From: G963663525 sp963663525
GTDB taxonomy: Bacteria; Myxococcota_A; SURF-8; G963663525
Direction: 5' to 3'
DNA length: 64,000 bases
Assembly (NCBI GenBank): GCA_963663525.2
Contig: CAXXHC010000001.1
Coordinates: 2,728,001 to 2,792,000 of the forward strand
Both the position numbers and the translations under genes were made by a program. Shown here in pieces: positions 21,891 to 32,098 of this stretch. Position 1 is the first letter of the stretch; the number at the start of each line of letters is the position of its first letter. The notes beneath the pieces are model-generated. The model searched no databases. It saw only the letters and a program-made list of their open reading frames with translations, and was not told the DNA's origin.

Positions 21891-23092
21891 GTCCGAAAAT
21901 TCGGTACATACTGAAATAACTTGATTTTTCAAACCGGCCGAAAGACACTGGCCAGCATGAAAATCTTACTCGAAATTGCTATTTTAGTCGCTTTGAACGT
22001 CTTTTTGTTCGGCTACGTCCAGCGGAAAATGGCAGTTCTGGTCGTTGCCCAACGCAATCAGATCATTGTTCTTAAGCGCTCGGTGAAGAGTCCGAAAATC
22101 AAAGAACGGGATCGACAGCTCTGGATGTTTCTTTCAAGAATCTGGGCAGACTGGAAAGATCATCTGGTTATTGTCAAGCCGAGCACCGTTATCCAATGGA
22201 AACGCCGTAAATTCAAGGACTACTGGCGAAAATTCTCTCAACTGAAGAAGAAAATCGGCAGACCGCCAATCAAGCAAGAGCATATTGATTTCATCAGGAA
22301 AATTTCAGCCGATCATCCCGACTACAGCGGCAAGCGAATAGCCGGAATGCTCTTGGAGCTTTTCGGCGTCAAACACGCGAAGAGCACGATCAACAAATAC
22401 CGGCTAAAGAAACCGAAGAAACAAGGAGACGGCCAGCAGTGGAGCACATTTCTGAAAAATCATGGTTCGGCCATCTGGGCTATGGATTTCTGCAAACAGT
22501 ATACCTTCTTCTTTGTCCAGCTATACATTCTGGTCATCATGGAACTCGACAGCCGAAGGATCGTTCACATTGCCGTAACCTTGCACCCGCTCCTGGACTG
22601 GCTGAAACAACAGATTCGCTATGCTACGTGGGATGAGCAACCGAAATTCCTGATACATGATAACGACGGCATCTTCGGCCAGTTGGGCAAGCAGATTACG
22701 GTGAGATTCAACGGCAAATCAGTTTCCTGCCGTTCGTCTCTGGACTACTGGCTGGTCACTACAATGGGCATCCGGGGAATCCCTACGCCATTCTTAGCGC
22801 CCAATGCGAATGCTTATTGCGAACGGTTGATCGGCACATTACGTGCGGAATGCCTGGATCATTTCCTATTTGTCAACGGGCGGCATCTGCTCAAGGTGTT
22901 GAGAGAATACCAAGCCTTCTACAATCACGAGCGGTACCATCAGGGTATTCAGCGGATTCCAAGTCCAGCCGCAGACATTGCCGATAGCCGGAAACTCGAA
23001 GGCGAAGGCAAACTGGTTTCCAAGCCGATATTGAATGGTCTGCACCATAGTTATCGGTTGGCTGCCTGAAAATAGGTCCCGGTATTTGGGAC
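21891..23092. mobile_element. Insertion sequence with imperfect short terminal repeats
   Basis: The left end GTCCGAAAATTCGGTAC (21891) and the reverse complement of the right end GTCCCAAATACCGGGACC (23092-23075) are similar. They enclose one integrase-core transposase. Left-end fragments of the same element occur at 32915-33029 and 40596-40658. Confidence 0.65.
21957..23069 (+). CDS. Integrase-core transposase with N-terminal hydrophobic segment
   Basis: A 370-residue transposase starting at the ATG of MKILLEIAILVALNVFLFG. After a DNA-binding region (GRPPIKQEHIDFIRKIS, then DYSGKRIAGML) comes the rve core: Asp in WAMDFCKQYTFF, Asp in LIHDNDGIF and Glu in NAYCERLIGTLRAECLDH, followed by YHQGIQRIP. 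The catalytic triad is complete. The type is common in deltaproteobacteria and planctomycetes as an integrase-core-domain transposase. The same start, also beginning MKILLEI, is seen in the truncated copy near 32981. Confidence 0.9.
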   Translation: MKILLEIAILVALNVFLFGYVQRKMAVLVVAQRNQIIVLKRSVKSPKIKERDRQLWMFLSRIWADWKDHLVIVKPSTVIQWKRRKFKDYWRKFSQLKKKIGRPPIKQEHIDFIRKISADHPDYSGKRIAGMLLELFGVKHAKSTINKYRLKKPKKQGDGQQWSTFLKNHGSAIWAMDFCKQYTFFFVQLYILVIMELDSRRIVHIAVTLHPLLDWLKQQIRYATWDEQPKFLIHDNDGIFGQLGKQITVRFNGKSVSCRSSLDYWLVTTMGIRGIPTPFLAPNANAYCERLIGTLRAECLDHFLFVNGRHLLKVLREYQAFYNHERYHQGIQRIPSPAADIADSRKLEGEGKLVSKPILNGLHHSYRLAA

Positions 23093-23294
23093 TGTTCAGA
23101 ATTGTGTTTACGGCAATCCTTGTGCATCGGTTCGTTTTGAATGACGATCTTTCAAGTTTTCAATGAACAATTGGCGACTAGTCGCCCTTCAACTTTGCAT
23201 TTTCAGTCAATTTCAGGCAAATATTTTTTCGATTGCGATCGATCATCCGGCGAAATCTCGGCCAGATGGAGTTTTCGGACATCACGCGTAACAG

Positions 23295-23430
23295 GGACAG
23301 CTGTTTTCATTGCACTTTCATGGACGCACATGGATGAATCATGGACGAATGCCATGGATGAATTCGCGGAAACGCAATGATTTCAGCCAGGTACATGGAC
23401 GGAGGTAATTGTTTCCTTAAAATTTTTATC
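23295..23430 (-). repeat. Second copy of the TCCATG-rich repeat
   Basis: In reverse complement this matches 18762-18880, sharing spaced TCCATG motifs and the segment around GGAAACAATT. It lies between the IS and the end of the DUF1566 gene. Function unknown. Confidence 0.5.
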
Positions 23431-23502
23431 CATGATTTTGAGCGACGACGCGCGCAGCACACTGACAGGCACAAACTCTTTCATTCCCAACTCTCTGCCG
23501 TT

Positions 23503-24804
23503 TTACGGCGCATCCCTCACACACCGGACATAGCAGTCGGAGTTGCCGACTCTGCTGCTGGTGCCGCCCACATGGGCGCTGTAGAAGAAGACGAACCACA
23601 CGTAGTTATCATAGGAGGGCGATGACGACCAATAAGACTGACACGAGCCTTCCATGCTGTCTGGCCAGTAGCAGCCGTCGGCAGGACCATTGCCGAAACC
23701 ATTAGCGTCACAATAATTACACGCAGCGTTGTCATAGCAGGAATCATCGGTGCAGCTATCCGTTACTCCGCAAGCACCACCCGTAACAGTACCTGGACAG
23801 CCGCGAATCAATGAGCGCAATTCGCTGATGCTCGGCAAGCGCCAGTCGCTGTGACCATCCAGATTCAAATCGTTGCAGTAGTCTATTGCATCCTGCCAGT
23901 CCACAAGATTGTCGGCGGGTGGGTTCTGCCAGGTCAGACCGGAGGCGGAATCGTACCAGGGTTCGCCGCTTGATTGACAACTATCGCTACTGCATCTGTC
24001 GCTTCCACAATCTTCATCCTTATGATCCAGCTCTCCGCAGTTGTCGTAGCACCATACATCGCCGTTATAGCACTGCTTGGAAGCGCAATTGTTCGTGACT
24101 TGGCAGCCGCTGCATTCTCCACCACTGCAACTGTCGCTTCCACAATCTTCATCCTTATGATCCAGCTCTCCACAGTTGTCGTAGCACCATACATCGCCGT
24201 TATAGCACTGCTTGGAAGCGCAATTGTTCGTGACTTGGCAGCCGCTGCATTCTCCACCGCTGCAACTGTCGCTTCCACAATCTTCATCCTTATAATCCAG
24301 CTCTCCACAGTTGTCGTAGCACCATACATCGCCGTTATAGCACTGCTTGGAAGCGCAATTGTTCGTGACTTGGCAGCCGCTGCATTCTCCACCGCTGCAA
24401 CTGTCGCTTCCACAATCTTCATCCTTATGATCCAGCTCTCCACAGTTGTCGTAGCACCATACATCGCCGTTATAGCACTGCTTGGAAGCGCAATTGTTCG
24501 TCACCTCGCATATTTCCCCGTCCACAGGTTCGTCGCCGCCGGCAATATCACCGTCGGTTCCGGTATTATCTCCATCCGCTCCAGAATCATCGCCATCCGA
24601 ACTTTCCTCATCCTGCACGCATTTTTGATCCACGCAGCGCAAATTATTTTCGCAATCCGATGTTTTTGTGCAGCTTTCACCTTCACGGTTTAAATCGCCG
24701 TTGCCGCCTCCTTCATCATCATCTCCACTGCAGGCAGTGAAAAGACCGGCGGCAATGAGCAACCCCACCAACAATACTAAGACTCCCAAACGTTTCGTTT
24801 CCAT
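23503..24804 (-). CDS. DUF1566 lipoprotein A with four 45-residue Cys-rich repeats; probable DGR target
   Basis: A 433-residue lipoprotein: signal peptide and lipobox (FTAC), an acidic Asp/Gly-rich linker, four almost identical 45-residue units (NNCASKQCYNGDVWCYDN, about residues 97-276), and a C-terminal DUF1566 (Lcl-like, C-type-lectin-related) domain with WQDAIDYCNDLNLDGHSDWR and LPSISELRSLIRGC. The last 35 residues after YWSSSP consist almost only of codons ending in C or T and of mixed residues, then return to the fixed VRCVRD. This is where DGR variable regions sit in DUF1566 targets such as the Legionella one. Surface ligand binding is inferred. A short hairpin (GCCGT-AAA-ACGGC) overlaps the stop codon. 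The start has a strong AAGGAAGG site. Confidence 0.85.
   Translation of the reverse strand: METKRLGVLVLLVGLLIAAGLFTACSGDDDEGGGNGDLNREGESCTKTSDCENNLRCVDQKCVQDEESSDGDDSGADGDNTGTDGDIAGGDEPVDGEICEVTNNCASKQCYNGDVWCYDNCGELDHKDEDCGSDSCSGGECSGCQVTNNCASKQCYNGDVWCYDNCGELDYKDEDCGSDSCSGGECSGCQVTNNCASKQCYNGDVWCYDNCGELDHKDEDCGSDSCSGGECSGCQVTNNCASKQCYNGDVWCYDNCGELDHKDEDCGSDRCSSDSCQSSGEPWYDSASGLTWQNPPADNLVDWQDAIDYCNDLNLDGHSDWRLPSISELRSLIRGCPGTVTGGACGVTDSCTDDSCYDNAACNYCDANGFGNGPADGCYWPDSMEGSCQSYWSSSPSYDNYVWFVFFYSAHVGGTSSRVGNSDCYVRCVRDAP
24015..24530 (-). repeat. Four tandem 135-bp coding repeats
   Basis: Each unit encodes the same 45 residues with few silent or conservative changes, so the copies are young. 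They lie inside the DUF1566 lipoprotein A gene. Confidence 0.85.
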
Positions 24805-24911
24805 CGCTTCCTTCCTTTCATAAGCAAGCTTGAACAGCTTACAAATGACAAATGGCCATACGGTGTATGGTTTTTAGGTTGTTTGAGTTTTTGTACAGTA
24901 CGGGAAACAGC

Positions 24912-25970
24912 CTACCTCACGCACCTGACATCTTCGCGGTAGTAGATGCCGGCACGGTAGACGATGCCGTAGATGAACTCGCCGAGGTCGAAGTAGACGC
25001 CCCACGCATAGTCAGCATGGTCCTCGACAGGCGACGAAGACCAATACTTGCTATAGCTACACGGTCCTTCCATCTCGTCCGGCCAGTAGCATCCATTGGC
25101 AGGGCCATCGTTATTGAAACAACCGGTGCATGAATCATCCCTGCACAACCACTCCAAGCAGCCGTCGTCGTCGATGTTGCAGTTTCCACCCGTCTCAGTG
25201 TCCGGACAGCCGCGAATCAACGAGCGCAACTCGCTGATGCTCGGCAAGCGCCAATCGTTATTGCCATCCAGGCTCAAGTTCGCGCAGTAATCCTTCGCAT
25301 CCTCCCAACTCATCGTGCTATCGGCGGGTGGGTTCTGCCAGGTCAGGCCGGAGGAAGAGTCATACCAAGTGCCTTCACTTGACTGGCAATTACCACCGTT
25401 ACATCCGTAGCAGCGCAAATAATCAGACTGAGTTTCTACCTCGAAGTCGTAAGTGTGTACACAATTAAATCCGATGTCCGTCGGATCGTGGCAATCTTCC
25501 AGGCATTCCTCTGCATCGTCAAGACATTTGGTCTTTTCATGTTCACAGTAACTTTCTAGTTCTGTGCCATTGTATTCCTCATCGCAACAAACCATGCATC
25601 CCTCGTAATTATGTTCTAAAAGATCGCATCGTTCCTGACAGTGGAAATAGAGGCTTCTTGGTGAACCGATGCAGAGATCCGCCTGCAGAATGCATGCATT
25701 GTTTTTCCAGTTCTCGTATAATTGGTTGCATAGTTTTTCATCAGAGTTGGATGAGTAATTTTCATCCGATCCGTCTCCACAATCATCAGCGCCGTCATTT
25801 TCATACCATTCAAATATGCAGTTGCCGTTGTCACATTCAAATTCATCGCTACTGCAACCTGAACTGGATGAACTGTCTCCGCCGTCATCTCTGTCGTCTT
25901 CTCCTCCACAAGCGGAAAGCACTAACAAGGTAGATATTGCTATTAGCGGAATCATGTTCCATCGCTTCAT
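24912..25970 (-). CDS. DUF1566 lipoprotein B with LDL-receptor-A-like domain; probable DGR target
   Basis: A 352-residue lipoprotein with lipobox (LSAC), an LDL-receptor class-A-like module (DEFECDNGNCIF, DDCGDGSDE) near residues 38-70, a Cys-rich helical middle part of unknown kind, and a C-terminal DUF1566 domain (LTWQNPPAD, WEDAKDYCANLSLDGNNDWR, LPSISELRSLIRGC). The end, YWSSSP to DVRCVR, is again a block of mainly NNC codons framed by fixed motifs, as expected for a DGR variable region. It lies upstream of lipoprotein A on the same strand with a gap of 107 bp and shares its domain, so the two arose by duplication and diverged. Confidence 0.85.
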   Translation of the reverse strand: MKRWNMIPLIAISTLLVLSACGGEDDRDDGGDSSSSSGCSSDEFECDNGNCIFEWYENDGADDCGDGSDENYSSNSDEKLCNQLYENWKNNACILQADLCIGSPRSLYFHCQERCDLLEHNYEGCMVCCDEEYNGTELESYCEHEKTKCLDDAEECLEDCHDPTDIGFNCVHTYDFEVETQSDYLRCYGCNGGNCQSSEGTWYDSSSGLTWQNPPADSTMSWEDAKDYCANLSLDGNNDWRLPSISELRSLIRGCPDTETGGNCNIDDDGCLEWLCRDDSCTGCFNNDGPANGCYWPDEMEGPCSYSKYWSSSPVEDHADYAWGVYFDLGEFIYGIVYRAGIYYREDVRCVR

Positions 25971-26168
25971 GATAATTCCTTCTGTAAGGATACCGGTTAA
26001 GAATATATATAGTTAATGATTATAATTCTTAATTGATCAAGATTCTCCTGTCAAGCGATAAATAAATAAGAAAAGGTCTTTCGCACTCTGAGTAGTCCCC
26101 AGTAATTTTGAAAGGCCGAGGCATAAGATACCTTTGGGTTGCTTGACTTCCCATTTTGGAGGTGTCTC

Positions 26169-26609
26169 ATGCTCGGCCCGAATCGTATTCTGGATTGGAT
26201 TATTGAAAATGTAAAGCCTATGCGACGTTCTCGTCAGAAAACGCTGTCTGCCATTGTCTATTCAGCTCTTCAGATGCGAGGCGTCGGCGTTTTGTCTCTG
26301 GGGCGCATGCTGCCCGGAAGCACCGCAGCCAAACATGCGATAAAGCGCGTCTGGCGTTTTTTTCGTAACAGGCGTTTGGAAATCGAAAGCCTTCATCTGA
26401 GTCTTGCACACCTTCTGGCACCCCATCATACACCGGTCGTGATTTTGCTGGACTGGACGGTCTACGGGCCGTTTCAAACCTTGGCGGCGGCACTGCCGAG
26501 GGATGGTCGGGCCATACCGATCTGGTGGAAGACCATCTATGTCAAAAGTGGGGAGCCGCCGTGCTCGCCGTCGCCGTATATCCCCTCTCGGATGCCATTC
26601 TCGCCTTGA
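26169..26609 (+). pseudogene. N-terminal fragment of an IS4-like transposase
   Basis: From the ATG with a GGAGGT site at 26169 the frame reads RQKTLSAIVYSALQMRGVG, IKRVWRFFRNRRLE and VVILLDWTVYGPFQTL, resembling the N-terminus and first catalytic Asp of IS4-superfamily enzymes. It ends at 26609 after a probable frameshift and lacks the later Asp and Glu. Confidence 0.65.
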
Positions 26610-26701
26610 ACGACATCCCCCCATAAGTCAAATGAGTTTTTCGTCAAACTGGGGATGGGTCAGTTTCGCACTTCCACATTTGCCACTACAAATCCCATCT
26701 T

Positions 26702-29700
26702 CTACTCATTCAACCGGTACCAAATCGTCATTTCCACGTAATCCGTCGCAATTGTACCATAATGAGTTAAACCATGAGAACCGTTTCCGTTAGGGGCGAA
26801 CGGGACGGAAGCGATTCCAAAATTACGATCGTTGCCCACGGCCATGCGGGAAAGCTGCAATAGGTTGTTCGTAGTCCAAGATAGTTCTTCAAGAGCATTC
26901 GATGGAGCTTCGTGTTCGTCTACAATTTTCCACATTCCTTCATCCCAAATCAACAAACAGCTTCCAATTTGCAGTTCATCATTCAGCGCGCCTGTGCCTC
27001 CCGATAGCCAACGTATATCTACTTTTTCTATCGATGCACTGTTTGTTTCTCCCAGAGCCGACGAGAAAGGTACGAGCATCATTTGGCCTCCTCTCGCCTG
27101 GACGCCGGATTCCCAATGCCAAGTATCCTGAACATAACCTTGGTCGTCCTGTCCGCTGAAAAGAACGAGTTGGTCGCGATCGATAAAATAGTCGATGGCG
27201 GAATTGAAGCGAATAGACGGGTCACCATCCGTTTCCAAATCACAAGAGGGATAAAGAAACCATTTGGTTCCATCCCAACCCCACAGATCGTTTTGTTTTA
27301 TCGGTGTTGCTCCCCCGAAAACGAGTGTATGCTTTCGAACTCGGTCGTAGGCCATCGTATGTTTATACCTAGGATCCGGACCGTCTGAACAATTCACTTC
27401 CCCTCTTCCAGAGTCGCACGCATTCAGCCAGTCAGAACCGTCCCATTCCCAGACATCCGATTGATATTCCTGGTCAACATATCCTCCAAACAGAACGACT
27501 TTCCCACGTTCGGGATCGTAGGACATATCGAAATACGACAACGCCGGGGGAGAATGTTCACACACATCCTCTAGAGGCTCGCCATCGCATCGTTGTTCCC
27601 AACGTTCACCATCCCACTCCCACGTATCGTTGAAGTACCGGCTGCCCCCCCAGCCACCGAAAAGGACAACTCGGTTTCGCTGGGAATCGTACACGATACG
27701 ATGATAACTTCTTTTTATAGGCACATCTCCGCACACGTCCTCTATCGGTTCGCCATCGCATCGCAATTCCCATTGCTCACCATTCCATTCCCACAATTCA
27801 TTTGTGTGGCCGTTGCCATCTTCCTCGCAACCGCCGAACAACACGAGCACGTCATGCTCGTTGTCATAAGTCATATCCGTTCCCATGCGGTTGATCGGCA
27901 TCTGATCGCAGGTATCTTCATCGGGCTCGCCGTCGCAGTAACGGTCCCAGCTTACGCCGTTCCATCCATAGTAACCCTCCGAAGACCAACTGAAAGCACC
28001 GAACATCATGATTCGTTTTCGGCGTTCATCGTATGCCATCGTATGCATTTCACGTGCATCCGGGACGGTTCCCCAAGTATTGTCATATTTCGTCGTTTCT
28101 CCACGTTTTTCCCACGTTGTACCATCCCATTCCCAGAGGTCACTTTGAATACCGCCCCCCGAACCACCATCGTGTCCTCCAAAAACGATTGTTCGGCCAC
28201 GTCCGGAATCGAACGTCATCTCCAAAGAATAGCGTCCACTGGGTTTGGTATCGCAGACATCCTCGACGGGGATTCCATCACAACGAAGATCCCAGCTTTC
28301 ACCGTCCCATTCCCAGAGTTCGTCGCTGTAATACGGTTCCCCAACCAGATCACCACCGTACATGACGATACGGTTGCGAATCGAGTCAAAAACCATCGAC
28401 TGATCGCTACGCGCCGAAGGTGCTGGATCACAAACGTCGGATTCCGGAACTCCATCGCAACGAAGATCCCATGTTTCGCCATCCCATTCCCAAAGATCGC
28501 CCAGAGTTTGAGTTGTATATCCATCGGGAGCGGCTCCACCGAAAATCACCAGTTTTTTTCGCTGATTATCAAAAGCCATAGCATGATCATAACGTTTGGC
28601 TGGTACTTGTTCACAATGTGTCCCCCCTGGACATACTTTCATCCACATTTCATTTTGATAGGACCAAAGATCATTTAATGCTTCGTTACCTGGCATTTTA
28701 CCTCCAAATAGAAGCAAAGCGTCATTTTGCGTATCCATTGCCAAAGCATGACCTAACCGTTGGCCGGGATACTCATTTCCGGTAAGCGGTTCTATTTGCC
28801 TCCAATTGATACCGTCCCATTTCCAAAAATCCGCATAGTATGTCGATGGATAAAAATACCCTCCATATAGGTATGTTGTTTGGGTTTTGGGGTCATAGGT
28901 AATCGCGTGAGATTTCCGAGGAGCCGGGGAGGTTACCGGGGTACACTCGTACCAGTTTATGCCATCCCATTCCCATGTATCTCTCACACCGTTTCCGCTG
29001 CTATGTCCCCCGAATAATACCGTCACCCCACGCGTGGAATCGTAAGCTATGGATCCGTCTACACGTTCTACAGGTCCACGGTGCAAATGTTTTATCCAGC
29101 GTCCCGCCCCCGTCGTTTCTGCTAATCCGCCACCGATTTCAACGATACCGCTGTTGCGATCCATTGCCTGAAAGCCTTCCGTTTGCAAAGTGTAGGGAAA
29201 CCAGGAGGAACTACCGAAAAAAACGGGGTTGGGCACGGTTTTTTCCGCAATCTTGGATCCAAGGGTAACTTTCCAGGTGACATCCCGGATCAGTACGAGC
29301 GAGCTTTCATTACCCGCCCGATCCATTTGAGAAATAAATAATTCTGGATTGTCATCAGACGTTACATTGATGGCACTGAAAGAGCCGTTCTCATCTACCG
29401 TGGCTCGGTTGAGTTCGGATTCGGATGCCCCGGAAAAATCCGAATAGATTATTGCACTTGCAAACGGTTCAAAGGCTCCACTTTTTCCCTCAACCGAAAA
29501 GAATTCTTCCCCTGAAGTCTCATCGGAACCGTATGGTACACGGTTGTAAATAACGGCTCCGGGAATATTGACAAGAGGTTCAGTGGGACACTTGTAATCG
29601 AAATGCAAAACAGCGAGATCGATAGTAACTTCGTTTCCAGCCAGATCGGCCAAATGAATTTTCAAGGTTTGCGTGCCTTCCGTGTCGGGAAAACGACTTA

Positions 29701-30760
29701 AAATGGCGACGAAAGAACTTGCGGTGTCCTTGCTAGACAGTGTAAAAGTATCTTCACGTGGACTGCTATTTCCATAGAGATAGATTCCGCGTGATGCAAT
29801 TTTTACCAATTCGGTAAGAGAAAAATTAACCCGGATCGGCGACACCGTAGTTTTATCGTCTATCGTGTATTCATACCCACAATGATAGGAACACTCGGTA
29901 GAATTTGGAACAAGACAGGCATTGTCTTTCCGTATATACAATTCGTTTTCAGATATCTTGGCTTCCGAATATCCATCACATCTTTCAACGAGTGGAACCG
30001 TAAGCAGACTTGGAACAACTCGATCCACAACGATTTGGCCCGTAACGATGTTGGATTCGTAGCCATAGGCGTTGACGAATTTGACATACACGGTTCGTGT
30101 GCCATCTAGATCCGATGATCCGAGATTCAAATCCCACTCGGGAAGGATGTAACGATCCCCAACGGGTTCCAATTCGGAAAGAATCGGTTGGGAATTTGAC
30201 AGAACGCTGAAGTCCGACCGATTCGACACAAGCAATCGACAGGGATCTTCACAATATTCTGGGGGGTGGATTGAAAGCCCAACGGTCGTGATATTGGTGT
30301 AATTTCGTGGTATGTACGTCCCCGAATACTGTTGAACAATCCAAACCGAATCATTCTCTTCACCAACATACGGTGTCATCGTCAGGTGCAAAGCTACCGA
30401 AACTTTGAGTTTTTTTCCGGCTTTCAATGTAAATGACTCGCTTCGACCGAAATATAGGATGTGGGCATCTACATTCGTCGATTCGAGGATTTCAGCGATG
30501 GCGACGAGATTGGAGCCGTTAGGTACATCGTTCAGATCGAGCGCCATACCGGTGCTGAAATTTAGAATGGCGGATTCTGCAACCTGTAGCCCATCGCGTT
30601 CCAGCCATACATGAACTCCCAAGGAATCGGTCTGCTCCGGAGGATCATCCCGCCAATCGAAATCGATTTGAAAATAACCGGGTTCGATCTCTTCGGAACA
30701 TCCCAAAAGTATGATACCAAAAGAAAATAGGACTAAAACCTTATAAATGAATTGTATCAT
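26702..30760 (-). CDS. Kelch-repeat lipoprotein
   Basis: A 1352-residue lipoprotein (signal peptide, lipobox LLGC). Residues 30-530 form beta-rich regions with features of bacterial Ig-like modules (DGTRTVYVKFVNAYGYES). Residues about 590-1130 hold about ten kelch motifs, each of the type MxYDxxRxxxVLFGG followed by DxWEWDGxxW, with an inserted CDG...DVC stretch in many. This predicts one or two beta-propellers displayed on the outer surface. A final beta domain follows. The function is likely to be protein or glycan binding; no catalytic motif is seen. It begins 33 bp after the end of the gene at 30794-32098 and is probably co-transcribed with it. Confidence 0.85.
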   Translation of the reverse strand: MIQFIYKVLVLFSFGIILLGCSEEIEPGYFQIDFDWRDDPPEQTDSLGVHVWLERDGLQVAESAILNFSTGMALDLNDVPNGSNLVAIAEILESTNVDAHILYFGRSESFTLKAGKKLKVSVALHLTMTPYVGEENDSVWIVQQYSGTYIPRNYTNITTVGLSIHPPEYCEDPCRLLVSNRSDFSVLSNSQPILSELEPVGDRYILPEWDLNLGSSDLDGTRTVYVKFVNAYGYESNIVTGQIVVDRVVPSLLTVPLVERCDGYSEAKISENELYIRKDNACLVPNSTECSYHCGYEYTIDDKTTVSPIRVNFSLTELVKIASRGIYLYGNSSPREDTFTLSSKDTASSFVAILSRFPDTEGTQTLKIHLADLAGNEVTIDLAVLHFDYKCPTEPLVNIPGAVIYNRVPYGSDETSGEEFFSVEGKSGAFEPFASAIIYSDFSGASESELNRATVDENGSFSAINVTSDDNPELFISQMDRAGNESSLVLIRDVTWKVTLGSKIAEKTVPNPVFFGSSSWFPYTLQTEGFQAMDRNSGIVEIGGGLAETTGAGRWIKHLHRGPVERVDGSIAYDSTRGVTVLFGGHSSGNGVRDTWEWDGINWYECTPVTSPAPRKSHAITYDPKTQTTYLYGGYFYPSTYYADFWKWDGINWRQIEPLTGNEYPGQRLGHALAMDTQNDALLLFGGKMPGNEALNDLWSYQNEMWMKVCPGGTHCEQVPAKRYDHAMAFDNQRKKLVIFGGAAPDGYTTQTLGDLWEWDGETWDLRCDGVPESDVCDPAPSARSDQSMVFDSIRNRIVMYGGDLVGEPYYSDELWEWDGESWDLRCDGIPVEDVCDTKPSGRYSLEMTFDSGRGRTIVFGGHDGGSGGGIQSDLWEWDGTTWEKRGETTKYDNTWGTVPDAREMHTMAYDERRKRIMMFGAFSWSSEGYYGWNGVSWDRYCDGEPDEDTCDQMPINRMGTDMTYDNEHDVLVLFGGCEEDGNGHTNELWEWNGEQWELRCDGEPIEDVCGDVPIKRSYHRIVYDSQRNRVVLFGGWGGSRYFNDTWEWDGERWEQRCDGEPLEDVCEHSPPALSYFDMSYDPERGKVVLFGGYVDQEYQSDVWEWDGSDWLNACDSGRGEVNCSDGPDPRYKHTMAYDRVRKHTLVFGGATPIKQNDLWGWDGTKWFLYPSCDLETDGDPSIRFNSAIDYFIDRDQLVLFSGQDDQGYVQDTWHWESGVQARGGQMMLVPFSSALGETNSASIEKVDIRWLSGGTGALNDELQIGSCLLIWDEGMWKIVDEHEAPSNALEELSWTTNNLLQLSRMAVGNDRNFGIASVPFAPNGNGSHGLTHYGTIATDYVEMTIWYRLNE

Positions 30761-30793
30761 TCCAACATTTCTCCATGGCTCTCTCTAGCATTT

Positions 30794-32098
30794 TCATTGA
30801 GCTTTATGTCCAACGATAATTGTACCGGTACCTGTATCGGGAGTGGACCCCTGTCTCGTACCCAATACAACTCCAGTTGCTACACTACCTGCGACAACTA
30901 CGCCTACCGTTGTCCAGAACCACCACGTCTCCCACCATTCAGGAGGTTCCTGAATCAGCGTCAGATTCACCTGGATTTGACGGGAAGGTTCAATGAATAC
31001 ATCCCGTTCAAGAGGAAAGAAATCTTCTTTTTTAGCACTCAGGCGATATTTGCCCACCTTGATCGTTCCCGGGTTCTTCAATTTGGGTGATTGTCCCAGA
31101 GAATCCCCGTTGAAAAGTACCTCGGTTTCTTCCTCGCTGACCGATAATTTCATCAATCCTTCTCCTTGAAAAGGAGCCCCGAAAACACGGCGCAAGGCAA
31201 ACCGGGCAGCGGGAAGGAGATCGTCCGCCGGGCCGACGAAACTCTCCTGTTCTCGACCAATGATTTTCGCTTCGCGAATGTCGATGACTTTCAAATTTAC
31301 AAGATAAGTTTCCTCTATCTTGCCAATATTGCCATTGACGATGTAGTTGACGCCCAAAGCGTTGCCAATCTCCGCCATGCATCCTTCGTCCGTACATCCC
31401 ATGGACTGCTTGACCCCCTCGAAAGAGAGCATCGTGCTGATCTCGGTGTGGGAAATGACTTGGAACCCCTGGAATTGCTTCAATTCTACAGTGACGATTT
31501 CAGTGATGTTGTGAGCCAAACTTTTTTCCACTCCAGAGGCTTGAAAATTCATCACCGCGATCTTGGGATGAGGCCCGAGTTCTTCCTTGCGGATCACAAC
31601 CGCTCCCGTGATTCCTTTGAGTTCCTTCAGTAGTAATGTTGCAGCCTGCATGGCGATTTGTACAAGTTCTTCATCCTCTTGCGTGTTTTTCACCACACGT
31701 GCTGCGATCTTACCTTGTTTGACATCCAGCAAATACAGAGTCACGGTCCAAGTTCTGCCTATTTGTCCAATACTACCGTCAAATACAAGGTCGCCTTTAG
31801 CGTCGTTTGCGATTTTCATCAGGCATTTTTTGTTTTGGGTACAAGCTAAGCGTTCCGACTCTTTTCCAAATTGGGTCAACTTTTCAATCTCTTCCGGCGT
31901 AATCAAGGCAGCCCCTGACTTTTTTTGAAGGACTTTGCGAAGATTGTCGTTGATTTCCTTCAATATGTTGGGGGCCACTTTGTCCGACTTTAGATTCATG
32001 GCAACCAAAGAACGATACTCGGCGGCGTAAGTTATTGAAGTGAATAGCAGAATAGCTAGAATACACGCCAATCGCGAAAGCATAGGCCGTGGAGACAT
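30794..32098 (-). CDS. TolB/CsgG-like N-terminal and PEGA-domain envelope protein
   Basis: A 434-residue exported protein (signal peptide ending SITYAA). Two successive halves each resemble the nucleotide-free alpha/beta domain of CsgG/TolB-type envelope proteins: KVAPNILKEINDNLRKVL, then AVMNFQASGVEKSLAHNITEIV and DEGCMAEIGNALGVNYIVNG. A PEGA domain (LFNGDSLGQSPKLKNPGTIKVG) follows, then a single transmembrane helix near the C-terminus (WFWTTVGVVVAGSVATGVVLG). This architecture is common in deltaproteobacterial envelope systems. It is the first gene of a likely two-gene operon with the kelch lipoprotein. AAGGAAATGCA precedes the start. Confidence 0.8.
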   Translation of the reverse strand: MSPRPMLSRLACILAILLFTSITYAAEYRSLVAMNLKSDKVAPNILKEINDNLRKVLQKKSGAALITPEEIEKLTQFGKESERLACTQNKKCLMKIANDAKGDLVFDGSIGQIGRTWTVTLYLLDVKQGKIAARVVKNTQEDEELVQIAMQAATLLLKELKGITGAVVIRKEELGPHPKIAVMNFQASGVEKSLAHNITEIVTVELKQFQGFQVISHTEISTMLSFEGVKQSMGCTDEGCMAEIGNALGVNYIVNGNIGKIEETYLVNLKVIDIREAKIIGREQESFVGPADDLLPAARFALRRVFGAPFQGEGLMKLSVSEEETEVLFNGDSLGQSPKLKNPGTIKVGKYRLSAKKEDFFPLERDVFIEPSRQIQVNLTLIQEPPEWWETWWFWTTVGVVVAGSVATGVVLGTRQGSTPDTGTGTIIVGHKAQ

